Below are positions 15,032 to 23,136 of a DNA stretch of 28,911 bases, piece by piece (the first letter of the stretch is position 1; each line of letters begins with the position of its first letter). The notes under the pieces are model-generated. The model was given only the letters and a program-made list of their open reading frames with translations, did no database searches and was not told the origin of the DNA. The translations under genes and the position numbers were made by a program. The stretch comes from CAYURP01 sp964447175 (GTDB lineage Bacteria; Zixibacteria; MSB-5A5; SM23-73-2): positions 1-28,911 of the forward strand of contig CAYURP010000034.1 of NCBI GenBank assembly GCA_964447175.1, in the 5' to 3' direction.

Positions 15032-15658
15032 TCATTTGGAGTAAAGCTCCACTACGAGCTGCTCCTGTGCTAAGACTGGTATATCGGTCCTTTTGGGCCA
15101 CTCCAAAAGTTCACCCAAAAGTTTAGCTTTATCTACTCTGAGATATGGAAGATCTGCTCCCCGGGCTTCCTTTAAAGCTGCATGGATTATCTCCAGATTC
15201 CTTGACTTCTCCCTCACTGATATGATATCGCCTGGCTTAACTTGATAAGAGGGGATATTATTCTTTTTTTGATTTACCGTGAAATGCCCGTGGCGAACCA
15301 GTTGCCTGGCTGAGTTTCTGGAAGGTGAGAAACCTAACCGGTAAACCAGATTATCCAACCTGCACTCCAACATTCTCAAGAGGTTTTCTCCGGTTATTCC
15401 TTTCTGTTTATCAGCCTTCTTAAAATAATTGCTGAACTGACGCTCCAGGATCCCGTAGATCCTTCTCATCTTTTGTTTTTCTCGAAGCTGGTTTCGATAT
15501 TCAGACCCTCTTCTTCTGAGGGTCTGGCCATGTTGTCCCGGAGCATAACCCCTTCTATCAAAGGCGCATTTCTCTGAATAGCATCTCTCGCCCTTTAAAA
15601 TGAGTTTCTCGCCTTCACGCCTGCAAAGCTTACAAACAGATCCTATGTATCGAGCCAT
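15032..15658 (-). CDS. rpsD: Ribosomal protein uS4, zinc-binding form
   Basis: uS4 initiates assembly of the 30S body and lines the mRNA entry channel. The 208-residue protein carries the N-terminal Cys9, Cys12, Cys26, Cys31 zinc knuckle, lost in many bacteria, and a standard S4 RNA-binding domain from about 95 (ECRLDNLVYRLGFSPSRNSARQLVRHGH). In enterobacteria uS4 represses its own alpha operon translationally; whether that holds here is unknown. It starts 35 nt after rpsK with AGGAGA upstream. Confidence 0.98.
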   Translation of the reverse strand: MARYIGSVCKLCRREGEKLILKGERCYSEKCAFDRRGYAPGQHGQTLRRRGSEYRNQLREKQKMRRIYGILERQFSNYFKKADKQKGITGENLLRMLECRLDNLVYRLGFSPSRNSARQLVRHGHFTVNQKKNNIPSYQVKPGDIISVREKSRNLEIIHAALKEARGADLPYLRVDKAKLLGELLEWPKRTDIPVLAQEQLVVELYSK

Positions 15659-15693
15659 TCCAATCTCCTCTTTTCAATCTCGAATCTCTTTAG

Positions 15694-16086
15694 TTAGACC
15701 CTTCTCCGCTTGGGTGGACGGCACCCATTATGTGGGATGGGGGTCACATCCCGGATAGCGGTTATCTCCAGACCAGCAGCTTGAAGGGATCTGATGGCTG
15801 CCTCCCTACCTGAGCCAGGTCCTTTAACCCGTACCTGAACCTTACGCATTCCCAATCCCAAAGCCTCCCTGGCTGCGGAATTGGCTGCCAGTTGGGCTGC
15901 GAAGGGAGTGCTCTTTCTGGATCCTTTAAATCCCTGTCTTCCAGCAGAGAAGGAGGTTAAAACATTCCCTTTCATATCCGCTATGGTAATCACTGTATTA
16001 TTGAAAGTCGCCTGGATATGAGCTACACCTAAAACATCAGCTTTCTTTGCCTTCTTTTTTGATTTCTTTTTACCAACCTCTGCCAA
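15694..16086 (-). CDS. rpsK: Ribosomal protein uS11
   Basis: uS11 is part of the 30S platform near the mRNA exit site. The 130 residues include a Lys-rich N-terminal tail (about 1-16) and the conserved core HIQATFNNTVITI...SAGRQGFKGSRKSTPFAAQ, ending with NGCRPPKRRRV. The start is TTG at 16086, preceded by AAAAGGAGA with good spacing. No in-frame ATG gives a normal N-terminus. It lies 14 nt after rpsM. Confidence 0.98.
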   Translation of the reverse strand: MAEVGKKKSKKKAKKADVLGVAHIQATFNNTVITIADMKGNVLTSFSAGRQGFKGSRKSTPFAAQLAANSAAREALGLGMRKVQVRVKGPGSGREAAIRSLQAAGLEITAIRDVTPIPHNGCRPPKRRRV

Positions 16087-16100
16087 CTTTTTCTCCTTTT

Positions 16101-16490
16101 TTATTTATGAAGCGGTCCTTCAGCTTTTCTTTTCGTTCCGATGGTTTTCTTGGGACCCTTTCTTGTTCTGGAATTGGTTTTGGTCCTCTGTCCTCTTACC
16201 GGCAAGCCTCTTCTGTGACGCAGACCCCGGTAGCTGCCAATATCTATAAGCCTTTTCACATTCATGGCTATCTCACCCCGTAGGGCACCTTCCACCTTGT
16301 ATTCGGACTCGATCACAGATCTCAGTTTAGCCACTTCCTCCTCGGTTAACTTCTTCACCCTGGTATCGGGACTCACCTTCGTTTTTTTCAATATCTTTTG
16401 AGAGGAGGAAAGACCTATGCCATAGATATAGGTCAGGCCCACTTCGATCCTTTTCTCTTTCGGTAAATCTACTCCTGCTATTCGGGCCAA
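16101..16490 (-). CDS. rpsM: Ribosomal protein uS13
   Basis: uS13 sits in the 30S head and forms bridges to the 50S subunit and to P-site tRNA through its basic tail. The 129 residues start MARIAGVDLPKEKRIEVGLTYIYGIG and contain GSYRGLRHRRGLPVRGQRTKTNSRTRKGPKKT. The start is TTG at 16490 with AGGAGGAT upstream, matching the family's usual first residue. It follows rpmJ by 14 nt. Confidence 0.98.
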   Translation of the reverse strand: MARIAGVDLPKEKRIEVGLTYIYGIGLSSSQKILKKTKVSPDTRVKKLTEEEVAKLRSVIESEYKVEGALRGEIAMNVKRLIDIGSYRGLRHRRGLPVRGQRTKTNSRTRKGPKKTIGTKRKAEGPLHK

Positions 16491-16504
16491 CTTAATCCTC
16501 CTTT

Positions 16505-16618
16505 TTATCCTTGTCTTTGCTTATGCTTGGGATTGGGGCAGATCACCCGGACCACCCCTTTCCTCTTTACTATTTTACATTTCTCACATCTAACCTTTAC
16601 CGAAGATCTCACCTTCAT
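16505..16618 (-). CDS. rpmJ: Ribosomal protein bL36, zinc-binding form
   Basis: This 37-residue gene was found by translating the gap between infA and rpsM. It reads MKVRSSVKVRCEKCKIVKRK and ends KHKQRQG. Cys11, Cys14, Cys27 and His32 form the zinc site of the C-plus form. bL36 stabilises 23S rRNA folds near the L11 stalk base. It has the standard position, 10 nt after infA. Confidence 0.97.
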   Translation of the reverse strand: MKVRSSVKVRCEKCKIVKRKGVVRVICPNPKHKQRQG

Positions 16619-16628
16619 TTCTCATCCT

Positions 16629-16847
16629 TTATTTATATCTGTATACAATCCTGCCTCGGCTTAAGTCGTAAGGGGAAAGCTCTACCGTGACTCTATCTCC
16701 AGGTAATATTCGGATGAAATGTTTTCTCATCTTACCGGAAACATGAGCTAAGACCTGGTGACCATTTTCCAATTCCACTTTAAACAAAGTATTGGGTAAA
16801 GTCTCCAGGACCTTGCCTTCTACGGTAATAGTTTCCTCTTTAGCCAT
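16629..16847 (-). CDS. infA: Translation initiation factor IF-1
   Basis: IF-1 is a 72-residue single OB-fold protein that occupies the 30S A site during initiation together with IF-2 and IF-3. The sequence follows the family end to end: MAKEETITVEGKVLETLPNTLFKVELENGH, then the RNA-contacting HVSGKMRKHFIRILPGDRV, and the conserved ending LSRGRIVYRYK. It starts 10 nt after map with AAAAAGGAG before the ATG. Confidence 0.98.
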   Translation of the reverse strand: MAKEETITVEGKVLETLPNTLFKVELENGHQVLAHVSGKMRKHFIRILPGDRVTVELSPYDLSRGRIVYRYK

Positions 16848-16857
16848 GAACTCCTTT

Positions 16858-17601
16858 TTAGATCGTTAAAATCAAAGCCCCATTTTCCGTTACGGCGATA
16901 GTATGTTCGAAATGAGCAGAGAGGGATCCATCGCAGGTCACCACAGTCCATTCATCCTCCAGAACTTTTATCTCAAAGGATCCTGAGTTTACCATGGGCT
17001 CAATAGCTAAAACCATTCCTTCCTTTAATAAGGGACCTTCCCCGGGCCTGCCAAAATTGGGGACTTGAGGTTCCTCATGCATACGTTTACCTATTCCATG
17101 ACCGACCAGATCCCGGACTACAGAGTAACCACTCCCTTCCACATAGGACTGGATAGCATGTGAGATATCCGAAAGGTTTTTTCCGGCAACTGCCTTCTGG
17201 ATCCCCAGATTTAAAGCATCCTGGGTTATCTGAATCAACCTCTGAGCTTCGCTTTTCACTTCCCCCAAGGGGAAAGTGAAGGCACCATCTGCATAATAAC
17301 CATCTTTTAAAACGCCCAGATCCAGAGAGACCAAATCTCCCTCCTGAAGGATTCTCTCACCGGGAATTCCATGCACCACCTCATTATTAATGGAAACACA
17401 GATATTGGAGGGAAATCCACGATAACCTTTAAATGCTGGAATAGCATCATGTTTCTTGATGAACTCCTCAGCCAAAATGTCCAAATCCCTGGTCTTCATC
17501 CCGGGTCTCATCTTTTCTTTAAGAAATCTCAAAGCACCAGCAAGAATTTTCCCATTCTCTTGAATTATATTTATTTCCCTTTTTGACTTCAGCTCAATCA
17601 T
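16858..17601 (-). CDS. map: Methionine aminopeptidase, type I
   Basis: It removes the initiator methionine from nascent proteins. The 247 residues form the pita-bread fold. The five metal ligands are visible as Asp94 (SLDLG), Asp105 (YADGAFTF), His168 (GHGIGKRMHE), Glu201 (AIEPM) and Glu232 (HFEHTI). Substrate-contact residues are His77 (NNEVVHG) and His175. No N-terminal zinc or SH3 extension is present, so it is the short bacterial type. It starts 2 nt after adk. Confidence 0.98.
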   Translation of the reverse strand: MIELKSKREINIIQENGKILAGALRFLKEKMRPGMKTRDLDILAEEFIKKHDAIPAFKGYRGFPSNICVSINNEVVHGIPGERILQEGDLVSLDLGVLKDGYYADGAFTFPLGEVKSEAQRLIQITQDALNLGIQKAVAGKNLSDISHAIQSYVEGSGYSVVRDLVGHGIGKRMHEEPQVPNFGRPGEGPLLKEGMVLAIEPMVNSGSFEIKVLEDEWTVVTCDGSLSAHFEHTIAVTENGALILTI

Positions 17602-17603
17602 AA

Positions 17604-18251
17604 TTATTCTCTGTTGATCTCCTTTAAGATCTTATCCCCTATAGATTTCGGATCGACCTCACCATTAATCACTTGAAGTTTTCCCTTTTTTTTATAATAG
17701 TCTTCGATCGATCTTGTTTTCGCATTGTAAATTTTTATACGATGTGAAATCGCATTCTTTTGGTCATCTGGTCGGGAACAAAGCTTTCCACCGCAGAGGT
17801 CGCATTTCCCTTTAATTTTAGGGGGCTTGGAATCTACATTATAGTCAGCTCCACAAACAGAACAGATTAATCTACCGGAAAGTCTTTGAATAACAGTTTT
17901 TTCCGAAGCGTCCAGTTTAATTACCTTGTCCAGCTCTTTCCCCAGATCCATTAAAAGCTTATCCAATCCTTTTGCCTGGGACAAAGTTCGGGGAAAACCA
18001 TCCAGTATAAAACCTTTTTCACATTCGAGTGCTTTGATTTTGTTCTCTATTACTTGCATAATGATATGGTCTGGTACCAATAGCCCATTTCTTAAGTAAC
18101 TATCCACCTTTTTTCCTAAATCCGAGTTTCTCTTTACTTCCTCTCTGAGTATAACACCTGTTGAAATCCAAGGGATTTTTAACCTTTCTGATAAAAGCTG
18201 TGCCTGGGACCCTTTTCCGGATCCAGGAATTCCCAATAAGACTAATCTCAA
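17604..18251 (-). CDS. adk: Adenylate kinase, zinc LID form
   Basis: It catalyses ATP + AMP to 2 ADP. The 215-residue long-LID enzyme has the P-loop GIPGSGKGS (7-15), AMP-binding STGVILREEV (30-39) and DGFPRTLSQA (84-93), and a zinc-holding LID with Cys130, Cys133, Cys150 and Cys153, typical of Gram-positive and many deep-branching bacteria. In the P-loop, Ile8 replaces the usual Pro and Ser11 the usual Ala. The start is TTG at 18251, directly abutting the secY TAA stop with no spacer. The only SD is AAGG within the last secY codons, so coupled translation is likely. Confidence 0.97.
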   Translation of the reverse strand: MRLVLLGIPGSGKGSQAQLLSERLKIPWISTGVILREEVKRNSDLGKKVDSYLRNGLLVPDHIIMQVIENKIKALECEKGFILDGFPRTLSQAKGLDKLLMDLGKELDKVIKLDASEKTVIQRLSGRLICSVCGADYNVDSKPPKIKGKCDLCGGKLCSRPDDQKNAISHRIKIYNAKTRSIEDYYKKKGKLQVINGEVDPKSIGDKILKEINRE

Positions 18252-19559
18252 TTAAAATCTAACCTTGATTCTGCCTTTCTTCATGAATCCATCGTAATGT
18301 CGCATAATCAGGTGCGATTCTATCTGCTGCAGAGTATCCAGCGCCACTCCCACTACTATGAGAAGTCCGGTGCCGCCAAAATAGAACTGAATATCCATGG
18401 TTCGCATCATAAAGTAAGGAAGTATGGCTATCAGAGCAAAAAAGGTCGCACCGGGTAAAGTTATCCTGGTTAATACCCGGTCTATATACTCGGAGGTCCT
18501 TTTACCTGGTCTGATGCCCGGTATAAAACCTCCATACTTTCTCATATTGTCTGCAAGATCCACGGGATTGAATACAATGGCAGTATAGAAATATGCAAAG
18601 AATATAATCAACATTCCATAGACCAGAGAATAAAGCACGCCTCCTGGTCGGAATGAGGTTGAGAAATTTTGCACCATCTCACTGCCCGGAAAGAATTGGG
18701 CTAAAGTAGCGGGAGCGAACATAATAGATTGAGCAAAAATTATGGGAATGATCCCAGCGGTATTCACGGATAGTGGAATATGGGTAGATTGTCCTCCATA
18801 CATTTTCCTCCCCACCACTCTTTTGGCATATTGAACTGGAATTTTCCTTTGTGCCCTGGTCACCAGGATGATTGCAGCGATCACCCCAATCATCACTAAC
18901 AGAAGCACCAGCTCCTGCATAAAGTATCTCTCACCCCGCAGCAACCTTCTGATCTCATCTATAGTCCCGCTGGGGAATCTGGCTATAATTCCAACCATAA
19001 TAATGAGCGAGATTCCATTCCCGATTCCCTTATCAGTTATTTGTTCACCCAGCCACATAATAAAAATGGTTCCCGAGGTAAAGGTGATCATGGTAATCAA
19101 CTTAAAGGGTACTCCCGGATTAGGTACCACATACATCCCGCCCACATTCAGGCTTCCCAAAAAGACGCTGGTAGCCAAAGCCTGTATTGCTGCAATGAGC
19201 ACAGTGCCGTAGCGGGTATACTGGGTTATTTTTCTTCTTCCCTCTTCCCCCTCCTTTTGAAGCTTCTGGAAATAAGGCACCACAGCACCCAGAAGCTGCA
19301 TAATAATGGAGGCGGAGATATAAGGCATTATCCCCAGGGAAAAAACAGTAGCCTTGCTAAAGGCGCCGCCCACAAACATATCAAAAAAACCTAAAAGAGA
19401 ACCCCGAGCTTGCTTAAAGAACTCGGCTAAGACGTGGGCATCTATTCCCGGAGTGGGAATATGCCCGCCTATCCTGTAAACTACAAGGATAGCCAAGGTG
19501 AAAAGTATCCTTTTTCTCAGCTCCGGTATTTTGAAGATGTTCTGGATTTTTTCTATCAT
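18252..19559 (-). CDS. secY: Protein translocase channel subunit SecY
   Basis: SecY forms the membrane channel for Sec-dependent export and membrane insertion, together with SecE and SecG. The 435 residues have the ten hydrophobic segments expected. Visible landmarks are GGHIPTPGID (plug region, about 32-41), ITQYTRYGT in the cytoplasmic loop after TM2-3, GIGNGISLIIMVGI, TRAQRKIPVQYAKRVVGRKMYGG (ribosome/SecA-binding loop), IRPGKRTSEYIDRVL, and the basic C-terminus ending FMKKGRIKVRF. The start overlaps the rplO stop as ATGA. Its channel would serve the signal-peptide proteins elsewhere in this window. Confidence 0.98.
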   Translation of the reverse strand: MIEKIQNIFKIPELRKRILFTLAILVVYRIGGHIPTPGIDAHVLAEFFKQARGSLLGFFDMFVGGAFSKATVFSLGIMPYISASIIMQLLGAVVPYFQKLQKEGEEGRRKITQYTRYGTVLIAAIQALATSVFLGSLNVGGMYVVPNPGVPFKLITMITFTSGTIFIMWLGEQITDKGIGNGISLIIMVGIIARFPSGTIDEIRRLLRGERYFMQELVLLLVMIGVIAAIILVTRAQRKIPVQYAKRVVGRKMYGGQSTHIPLSVNTAGIIPIIFAQSIMFAPATLAQFFPGSEMVQNFSTSFRPGGVLYSLVYGMLIIFFAYFYTAIVFNPVDLADNMRKYGGFIPGIRPGKRTSEYIDRVLTRITLPGATFFALIAILPYFMMRTMDIQFYFGGTGLLIVVGVALDTLQQIESHLIMRHYDGFMKKGRIKVRF

Positions 19560-19999
19560 TTTATCACCTCAGCCTTACCACCACAGCCCTCTATTTTCTC
19601 CTTTGCCTTTTTGCTGAAGGCATTAGCTTGAATGGTTAAGGGAACAGAAATATCACCTTTGCCCAATATCTTTACAGGTTCATCTTCTTTTCTTATCAGG
19701 CCCATTTTTTTCAAAACCTGAGGGGTGATCAGTTCTTGATCCTTAATTTTCTTTAAGGATTCCAGGTTAAGGATCTGATATTCCTTTTTAAAGATATTGG
19801 TGAATCCCCTTTTGGGCAATCTTCTCACCAGAGACATCTGTCCCCCCTCAAATCCAGGTGTTCTTCTTGCTCCGGACCTGGCCATTTGTCCTTTATGTCC
19901 CCGGGTTGAAGTTTTGCCATGTCCGGATCCCGGACCCCTTCCCACTCTTTTCCTCTTTTTCTGTATACCTTTTAGTCTTTTGATTTGACCGATTCTCAT
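19556..19999 (-). CDS. rplO: Ribosomal protein uL15
   Basis: uL15 is a late-assembly 50S protein with a long N-terminal arm reaching into 23S rRNA. The 147 residues show the Gly/Arg-rich arm (KRVGRGPGSGHGKTSTRGHKGQ) and the globular end (VKILGKGDISVPLTIQANAFSKKAKEKIEGCGG). Both ends overlap neighbours by four bases (ATGA with rpmD and with secY), indicating coupled translation across the three genes. Confidence 0.98.
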   Translation of the reverse strand: MRIGQIKRLKGIQKKRKRVGRGPGSGHGKTSTRGHKGQMARSGARRTPGFEGGQMSLVRRLPKRGFTNIFKKEYQILNLESLKKIKDQELITPQVLKKMGLIRKEDEPVKILGKGDISVPLTIQANAFSKKAKEKIEGCGGKAEVIK

Positions 20000-20184
20000 T
20001 TTGAGATCTCTTCCACCTTAAGCAGATGTTTAACCTTTTCAATCATTCCTCTTATCTGAGGAGTGTCTTTACATACCACACTTCGATTAAGTCTTTTTAG
20101 ACCCAGAGCTTTTATGGTATGCCTTTGTTTTTGGTTACTGCCAATTACGCTTTTAATCTGGGTTATCTTCAGCTCTTTTGTCAT
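19996..20184 (-). CDS. rpmD: Ribosomal protein uL30
   Basis: This is a 62-residue uL30 of the short bacterial type: LKITQIKSVIGSNQKQRHTIKALGLKRLNRSVVCKDTPQIRGMIEKVKHLLKVEE. It binds 23S rRNA domain II near the tunnel-side surface. uL30 is absent from some bacterial lineages, so its presence is informative. It starts 20 nt after rpsE, and its stop overlaps the rplO start. Confidence 0.97.
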   Translation of the reverse strand: MTKELKITQIKSVIGSNQKQRHTIKALGLKRLNRSVVCKDTPQIRGMIEKVKHLLKVEEISK

Positions 20185-20204
20185 TTTATTTCTGTTAAAA
20201 ATCT

Positions 20205-20693
20205 TTATTTACCACTTTTTTTTCTCAAATCATCGATTTCCATAATTCTCCTGAGACACAAAAACCCACTGATAGTAGCTTTAACCACGTTATGGGGATT
20301 ATTGGACCCCAAAGATTTGGTGAGAAGATCCTGGATTCCAGCCACCTCCAGTACAGCCCTAACTGGTGCCCCAGCGATTAACCCGGTTCCAGGAGAAGCA
20401 GGTTTCAGAATCACCGAGGCAGATCCGAATCGGCCCACAATCTGATAGGGAATGGTACCATTGACCATGGGGATTTCTACCATGTTTTTCTTGGCAGCTT
20501 CAGATCCTTTGTTAATGGCATCGGAAACCTCACCAGCTTTTCCCAACCCGATCCCCACCTTACCTTTTTTATCTCCTGCTGTTACCAGGGCGGTAAAACT
20601 AAACCTCTTACCACCTTTCACTACCTTAGCTACTCGGTTTATATGGATTAATCTCTCCTCAAATTCTGCCGTATCTGTTTCAAATTTTGGCAA
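20205..20693 (-). CDS. rpsE: Ribosomal protein uS5
   Basis: uS5 lies at the mRNA entry site and affects decoding accuracy. The 162-residue protein has the N-terminal double-stranded-RNA-binding-like domain (LIHINRVAKVVKGGKRFSFTALV, VGIGLGKAGEVSDAI) and the C-terminal domain (APVRAVLEVAGIQDLLTKSLGSNNPHNVVKAT). The start is TTG at 20693 after AGAGAGG. It has none of the longer N-terminal extension seen in some phyla. Confidence 0.98.
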   Translation of the reverse strand: MPKFETDTAEFEERLIHINRVAKVVKGGKRFSFTALVTAGDKKGKVGIGLGKAGEVSDAINKGSEAAKKNMVEIPMVNGTIPYQIVGRFGSASVILKPASPGTGLIAGAPVRAVLEVAGIQDLLTKSLGSNNPHNVVKATISGFLCLRRIMEIDDLRKKSGK

Positions 20694-20711
20694 GTTTTAC
20701 CTCTCTGGTTT

Positions 20712-21086
20712 TTAGAATTTCAGTCCTCCCTCCCTGGTCCCTTGAGCTAAGGCTTTCACTCTACCATGATACTTAAATCTATTCCGGTCGAAAATTACTG
20801 TTTTGAGCCCTTTTCCCTGAGCTAATTTAGCCAGGTGTAATCCCACCTTTTTGCTCACCTCAGTTTTACTATCCTCTTTCTTAACAAGTTCCTTAACCTC
20901 AGAAGTCAGACTTGAAGCACCGGCAATGGTAACACCCCTTTCGTCATCTATCAATTGAGCATAAGTATGGTTCAAGCTTTTATAGACGGTAAGCCGGGGC
21001 CTAAGGCTGGTTCCCCTGATTTTTTTTCTGGTCCTTTTTTGCCGCCTGTCTGAGCTTTTTCTTTTTAATTTATGCTTATCTTTCAT
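20712..21086 (-). CDS. rplR: Ribosomal protein uL18
   Basis: uL18 binds 5S rRNA with uL5 and helps dock it into the central protuberance. The 124 residues have a basic N-terminal tail (KDKHKLKRKSSDRRQKRTRKKIRG), RPRLTVYKSLNHTYAQLIDDERG and the ending FDRNRFKYHGRVKALAQGTREGGLKF. The ATG lies 2 nt after the rplF stop. Confidence 0.98.
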   Translation of the reverse strand: MKDKHKLKRKSSDRRQKRTRKKIRGTSLRPRLTVYKSLNHTYAQLIDDERGVTIAGASSLTSEVKELVKKEDSKTEVSKKVGLHLAKLAQGKGLKTVIFDRNRFKYHGRVKALAQGTREGGLKF

Positions 21087-21088
21087 GA

Positions 21089-21625
21089 TTAAACCGCAGT
21101 TTTGCCAGCTTTCTTTCTTACTTTCTCCTCCTGATATCTTATCCCTTTTCCCTTGTAGGTGTCAGGGGGACGAAATGATCTGATATGTGAAGCTACCAGT
21201 CCCACCAACTCCTTATCGATTCCCCAGACTACAATTTTGGTAGGTCCTTCCAGCTCGATTTTTATACCGTCTGGAGGTATGAAAAGTATGGGCAGGGAAA
21301 AACCTAAACTCAGGCTAAGTATTTTACCTTTAATTTCTGCTTTGTAACCTACGCCTTTGATTTCTAGGACTCTGTTATATCCCTGAGTTACACCCTTTAC
21401 CATATTGGCTATAAGGGTACGGGATAATCCATGAAGGGACCTATCAAACCTTCTGTTTGAGGTCCTTTCCACCACTATTTCTTTATCTTTAAGGCTGACT
21501 TTGATTTCAGGACGTAGTTCCCGGCTCAGCTTGCCTTTGGGACCTTCAATGGATACTCGATTTCCCTGAATATCCACCTTAACTTCCTGAGGAATAGGAA
21601 TGGGATTTTTACCGATTCTGGACAA
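21089..21625 (-). CDS. rplF: Ribosomal protein uL6
   Basis: uL6 sits beside the sarcin-ricin loop and the factor-binding site. The 178 residues comprise two similar alpha/beta domains: MSRIGKNPIPIPQEV...IEGPKGKLSREL and, in the second, LEGPTKIVVWGIDKELVGLVASHIRSFRPPDTYKGKGIRYQEE. The start is TTG at 21625, well placed behind AAGGAG. Confidence 0.98.
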   Translation of the reverse strand: MSRIGKNPIPIPQEVKVDIQGNRVSIEGPKGKLSRELRPEIKVSLKDKEIVVERTSNRRFDRSLHGLSRTLIANMVKGVTQGYNRVLEIKGVGYKAEIKGKILSLSLGFSLPILFIPPDGIKIELEGPTKIVVWGIDKELVGLVASHIRSFRPPDTYKGKGIRYQEEKVRKKAGKTAV

Positions 21626-21640
21626 TTTTACTCCTTATTT

Positions 21641-22039
21641 TTACCACACCCGACAGACAGCTTCACCACCCACACCAGCGTTTTTTGCCTCCTGGTGGGT
21701 CATAATCCCTTTTGAAGTGGAAACTATAACAATTCCCAGTACTCTTCCAAATTTCTTCAAATTCTCATTTTTTACGTAAATCCGCAAGCCTGGTTTACTT
21801 ATCCTCTTCAGTCCGGATATGAAGCTTCGATTATCTTGATCGTATTTCAAGAAAACTCTTAAAAGGTTTTGACGGTTATCCTCCACCTCCACAAAATTTG
21901 AGATGAACTTGTTATTCATAAGTATACGGGCGATCTCCTTTTTAATTCTGGAGGAGGGGATGTCCACTTTCTTGTGTTTAGCTTTACAGGCATTTCTTAT
22001 TCGAGTCAACATATCTGCTACGGGATCGGTGAGGGTCAT
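21641..22039 (-). CDS. rpsH: Ribosomal protein uS8
   Basis: uS8 binds the central domain of 16S rRNA early in 30S assembly, and in E. coli also represses spc-operon translation. The 132 residues carry the N-terminal DPVADMLTRIRNACKAKHKKVDIPSSRIKKEIA and the C-terminal VSTSKGIMTHQEAKNAGVGGEAVCRVW. The stretch STSKG-x-MT is the RNA-binding signature. GGAGAAA precedes the ATG. Confidence 0.98.
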   Translation of the reverse strand: MTLTDPVADMLTRIRNACKAKHKKVDIPSSRIKKEIARILMNNKFISNFVEVEDNRQNLLRVFLKYDQDNRSFISGLKRISKPGLRIYVKNENLKKFGRVLGIVIVSTSKGIMTHQEAKNAGVGGEAVCRVW

Positions 22040-22054
22040 ACTATTTCTCCTTCT

Positions 22055-22240
22055 TTACCAGCTTGCCTTTACCACACCAGGGATATGTCCTTTCAAGGCC
22101 AGTTCTCTAAAGCAGATTCGGCATAAGCCGAACCTCCGCATATAACCTCGCGGGCGGCCGCATATCCTACAACGATTCCTGCGTCTGACCTCAAATTTAG
22201 GTGATCTTTTGGATTTCTCAATCAGGCATTTTTTGGCCAT
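22055..22240 (-). CDS. rpsN: Ribosomal protein uS14, zinc-binding type
   Basis: This is the short 61-residue, zinc-ribbon form of uS14 in the 30S head. Cys24, Cys27, Cys40 and Cys43 (CRICGRPRGYMRRFGLCRIC) bind zinc, and the end HIPGVVKASW is conserved. I moved the start to ATG 22240, behind AGAGGAAA; an upstream in-frame codon at 22261 adds seven residues foreign to the family. Confidence 0.97.
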   Translation of the reverse strand: MAKKCLIEKSKRSPKFEVRRRNRCRICGRPRGYMRRFGLCRICFRELALKGHIPGVVKASW

Positions 22241-22257
22241 GGTTTCCTCTTTCTGAT

Positions 22258-22797
22258 TCAACTTCTAAAGGGCATACCCAGCGCTTTCAAAAGCTCATAT
22301 CCCATTTCATCTGTTTTAGCTGTGGTAATTATCGATATATTCATTCCTCTAATCTTCTCTATCTTATCGTAGTCAATTTCCGGGAAGATTATCTGTTCTT
22401 TAATTCCCAGGGTATAGTTGCCTCGACCATCAAAGGAATCCGAAGGTGTTCCCCGGAAATCCCTGATCCTGGGTATAGCCACATTTACCAATCTATCCAT
22501 GAACTCATACATTCTATTCTTTCTCAAGGTAACCCTGCAGCCTATGGGCATTCCAGCTTTTAACTTAAAATTGGAGATGGCTTTTTTAGCTCTTCTGGTT
22601 CCCGGTTTTTGTCCGGTAATTAAGGTCAGATCCTGCATGGCTGCATCTAAAAGTTTTATGTTCTGGATAGCATCTCCCACTCCTATATTAACTACTACCT
22701 TATCCAGTTTAGGTACCTGCATCACGTTCTTAAAACCGAACCTCTTCATGAAATCCGGAATTATCTCCTTTATATATTTTTCCTTGAGTCGGGCCAT
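22258..22797 (-). CDS. rplE: Ribosomal protein uL5
   Basis: uL5 binds 5S rRNA and contacts P-site tRNA in the central protuberance. The 179 residues include KVVVNIGVGDA, LITGQKPGTRRAKKAISNFKLKAGMPIGCRVTLR and NYTLGIKEQIIFPEIDYDKIEKIRGMNI. I preferred ATG 22797 (MARLKEKY), 1 nt after the rplX stop with GGGGAG upstream. The longer reading would start at a GTG inside rplX. Confidence 0.97.
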   Translation of the reverse strand: MARLKEKYIKEIIPDFMKRFGFKNVMQVPKLDKVVVNIGVGDAIQNIKLLDAAMQDLTLITGQKPGTRRAKKAISNFKLKAGMPIGCRVTLRKNRMYEFMDRLVNVAIPRIRDFRGTPSDSFDGRGNYTLGIKEQIIFPEIDYDKIEKIRGMNISIITTAKTDEMGYELLKALGMPFRS

Positions 22798-22798
22798 C

Positions 22799-23119
22799 TC
22801 AAACAATCTCCCCACACTTTCGACAGATTCTTATCTTTGATTTCACACCCTCCGAGCTCTCAACTATTTTAAAACTCGCTTTTGAGGGGGAGGAACATCT
22901 GGAACAGTAAAGCATAAGATTGGAAAGGTTCACCGATGCTTCCTTCTCCACAATTCCACCTTTGCGATTTCTGCTTGAGGGTCGGGTATGGCGTTTGATG
23001 AAGTTGACACCTTCAACGATAGCTCTGCTCTTTTTTAGATCCACCTTAAGAATTTTACCCATCTTGCCTCGATCATCCCCACAGATCACCAGCACCGTAT
23101 CACCTTTTTTAAACCTCAT
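22799..23119 (-). CDS. rplX: Ribosomal protein uL24 with C-terminal zinc site
   Basis: uL24 starts 50S assembly by binding the 5' end of 23S rRNA. The 106 residues hold the KOW motif near 3-30 (KKGDTVLVICGDDRGKMGKILKV) and the core EGVNFIKRHTRPS. Two CxxC pairs at Cys72/Cys75 and Cys99/Cys102 form the zinc-binding variant that many bacteria have lost. Confidence 0.97.
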   Translation of the reverse strand: MRFKKGDTVLVICGDDRGKMGKILKVDLKKSRAIVEGVNFIKRHTRPSSRNRKGGIVEKEASVNLSNLMLYCSRCSSPSKASFKIVESSEGVKSKIRICRKCGEIV

Positions 23120-23136
23120 ACTCTTTCCCTTATTCT

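Noticed and set aside
22258..22815. Longer rplE beginning at GTG 22815
   Set aside because: It would overlap rplX and add MGRLFE, foreign to the family; ATG 22797 has a suitable SD.
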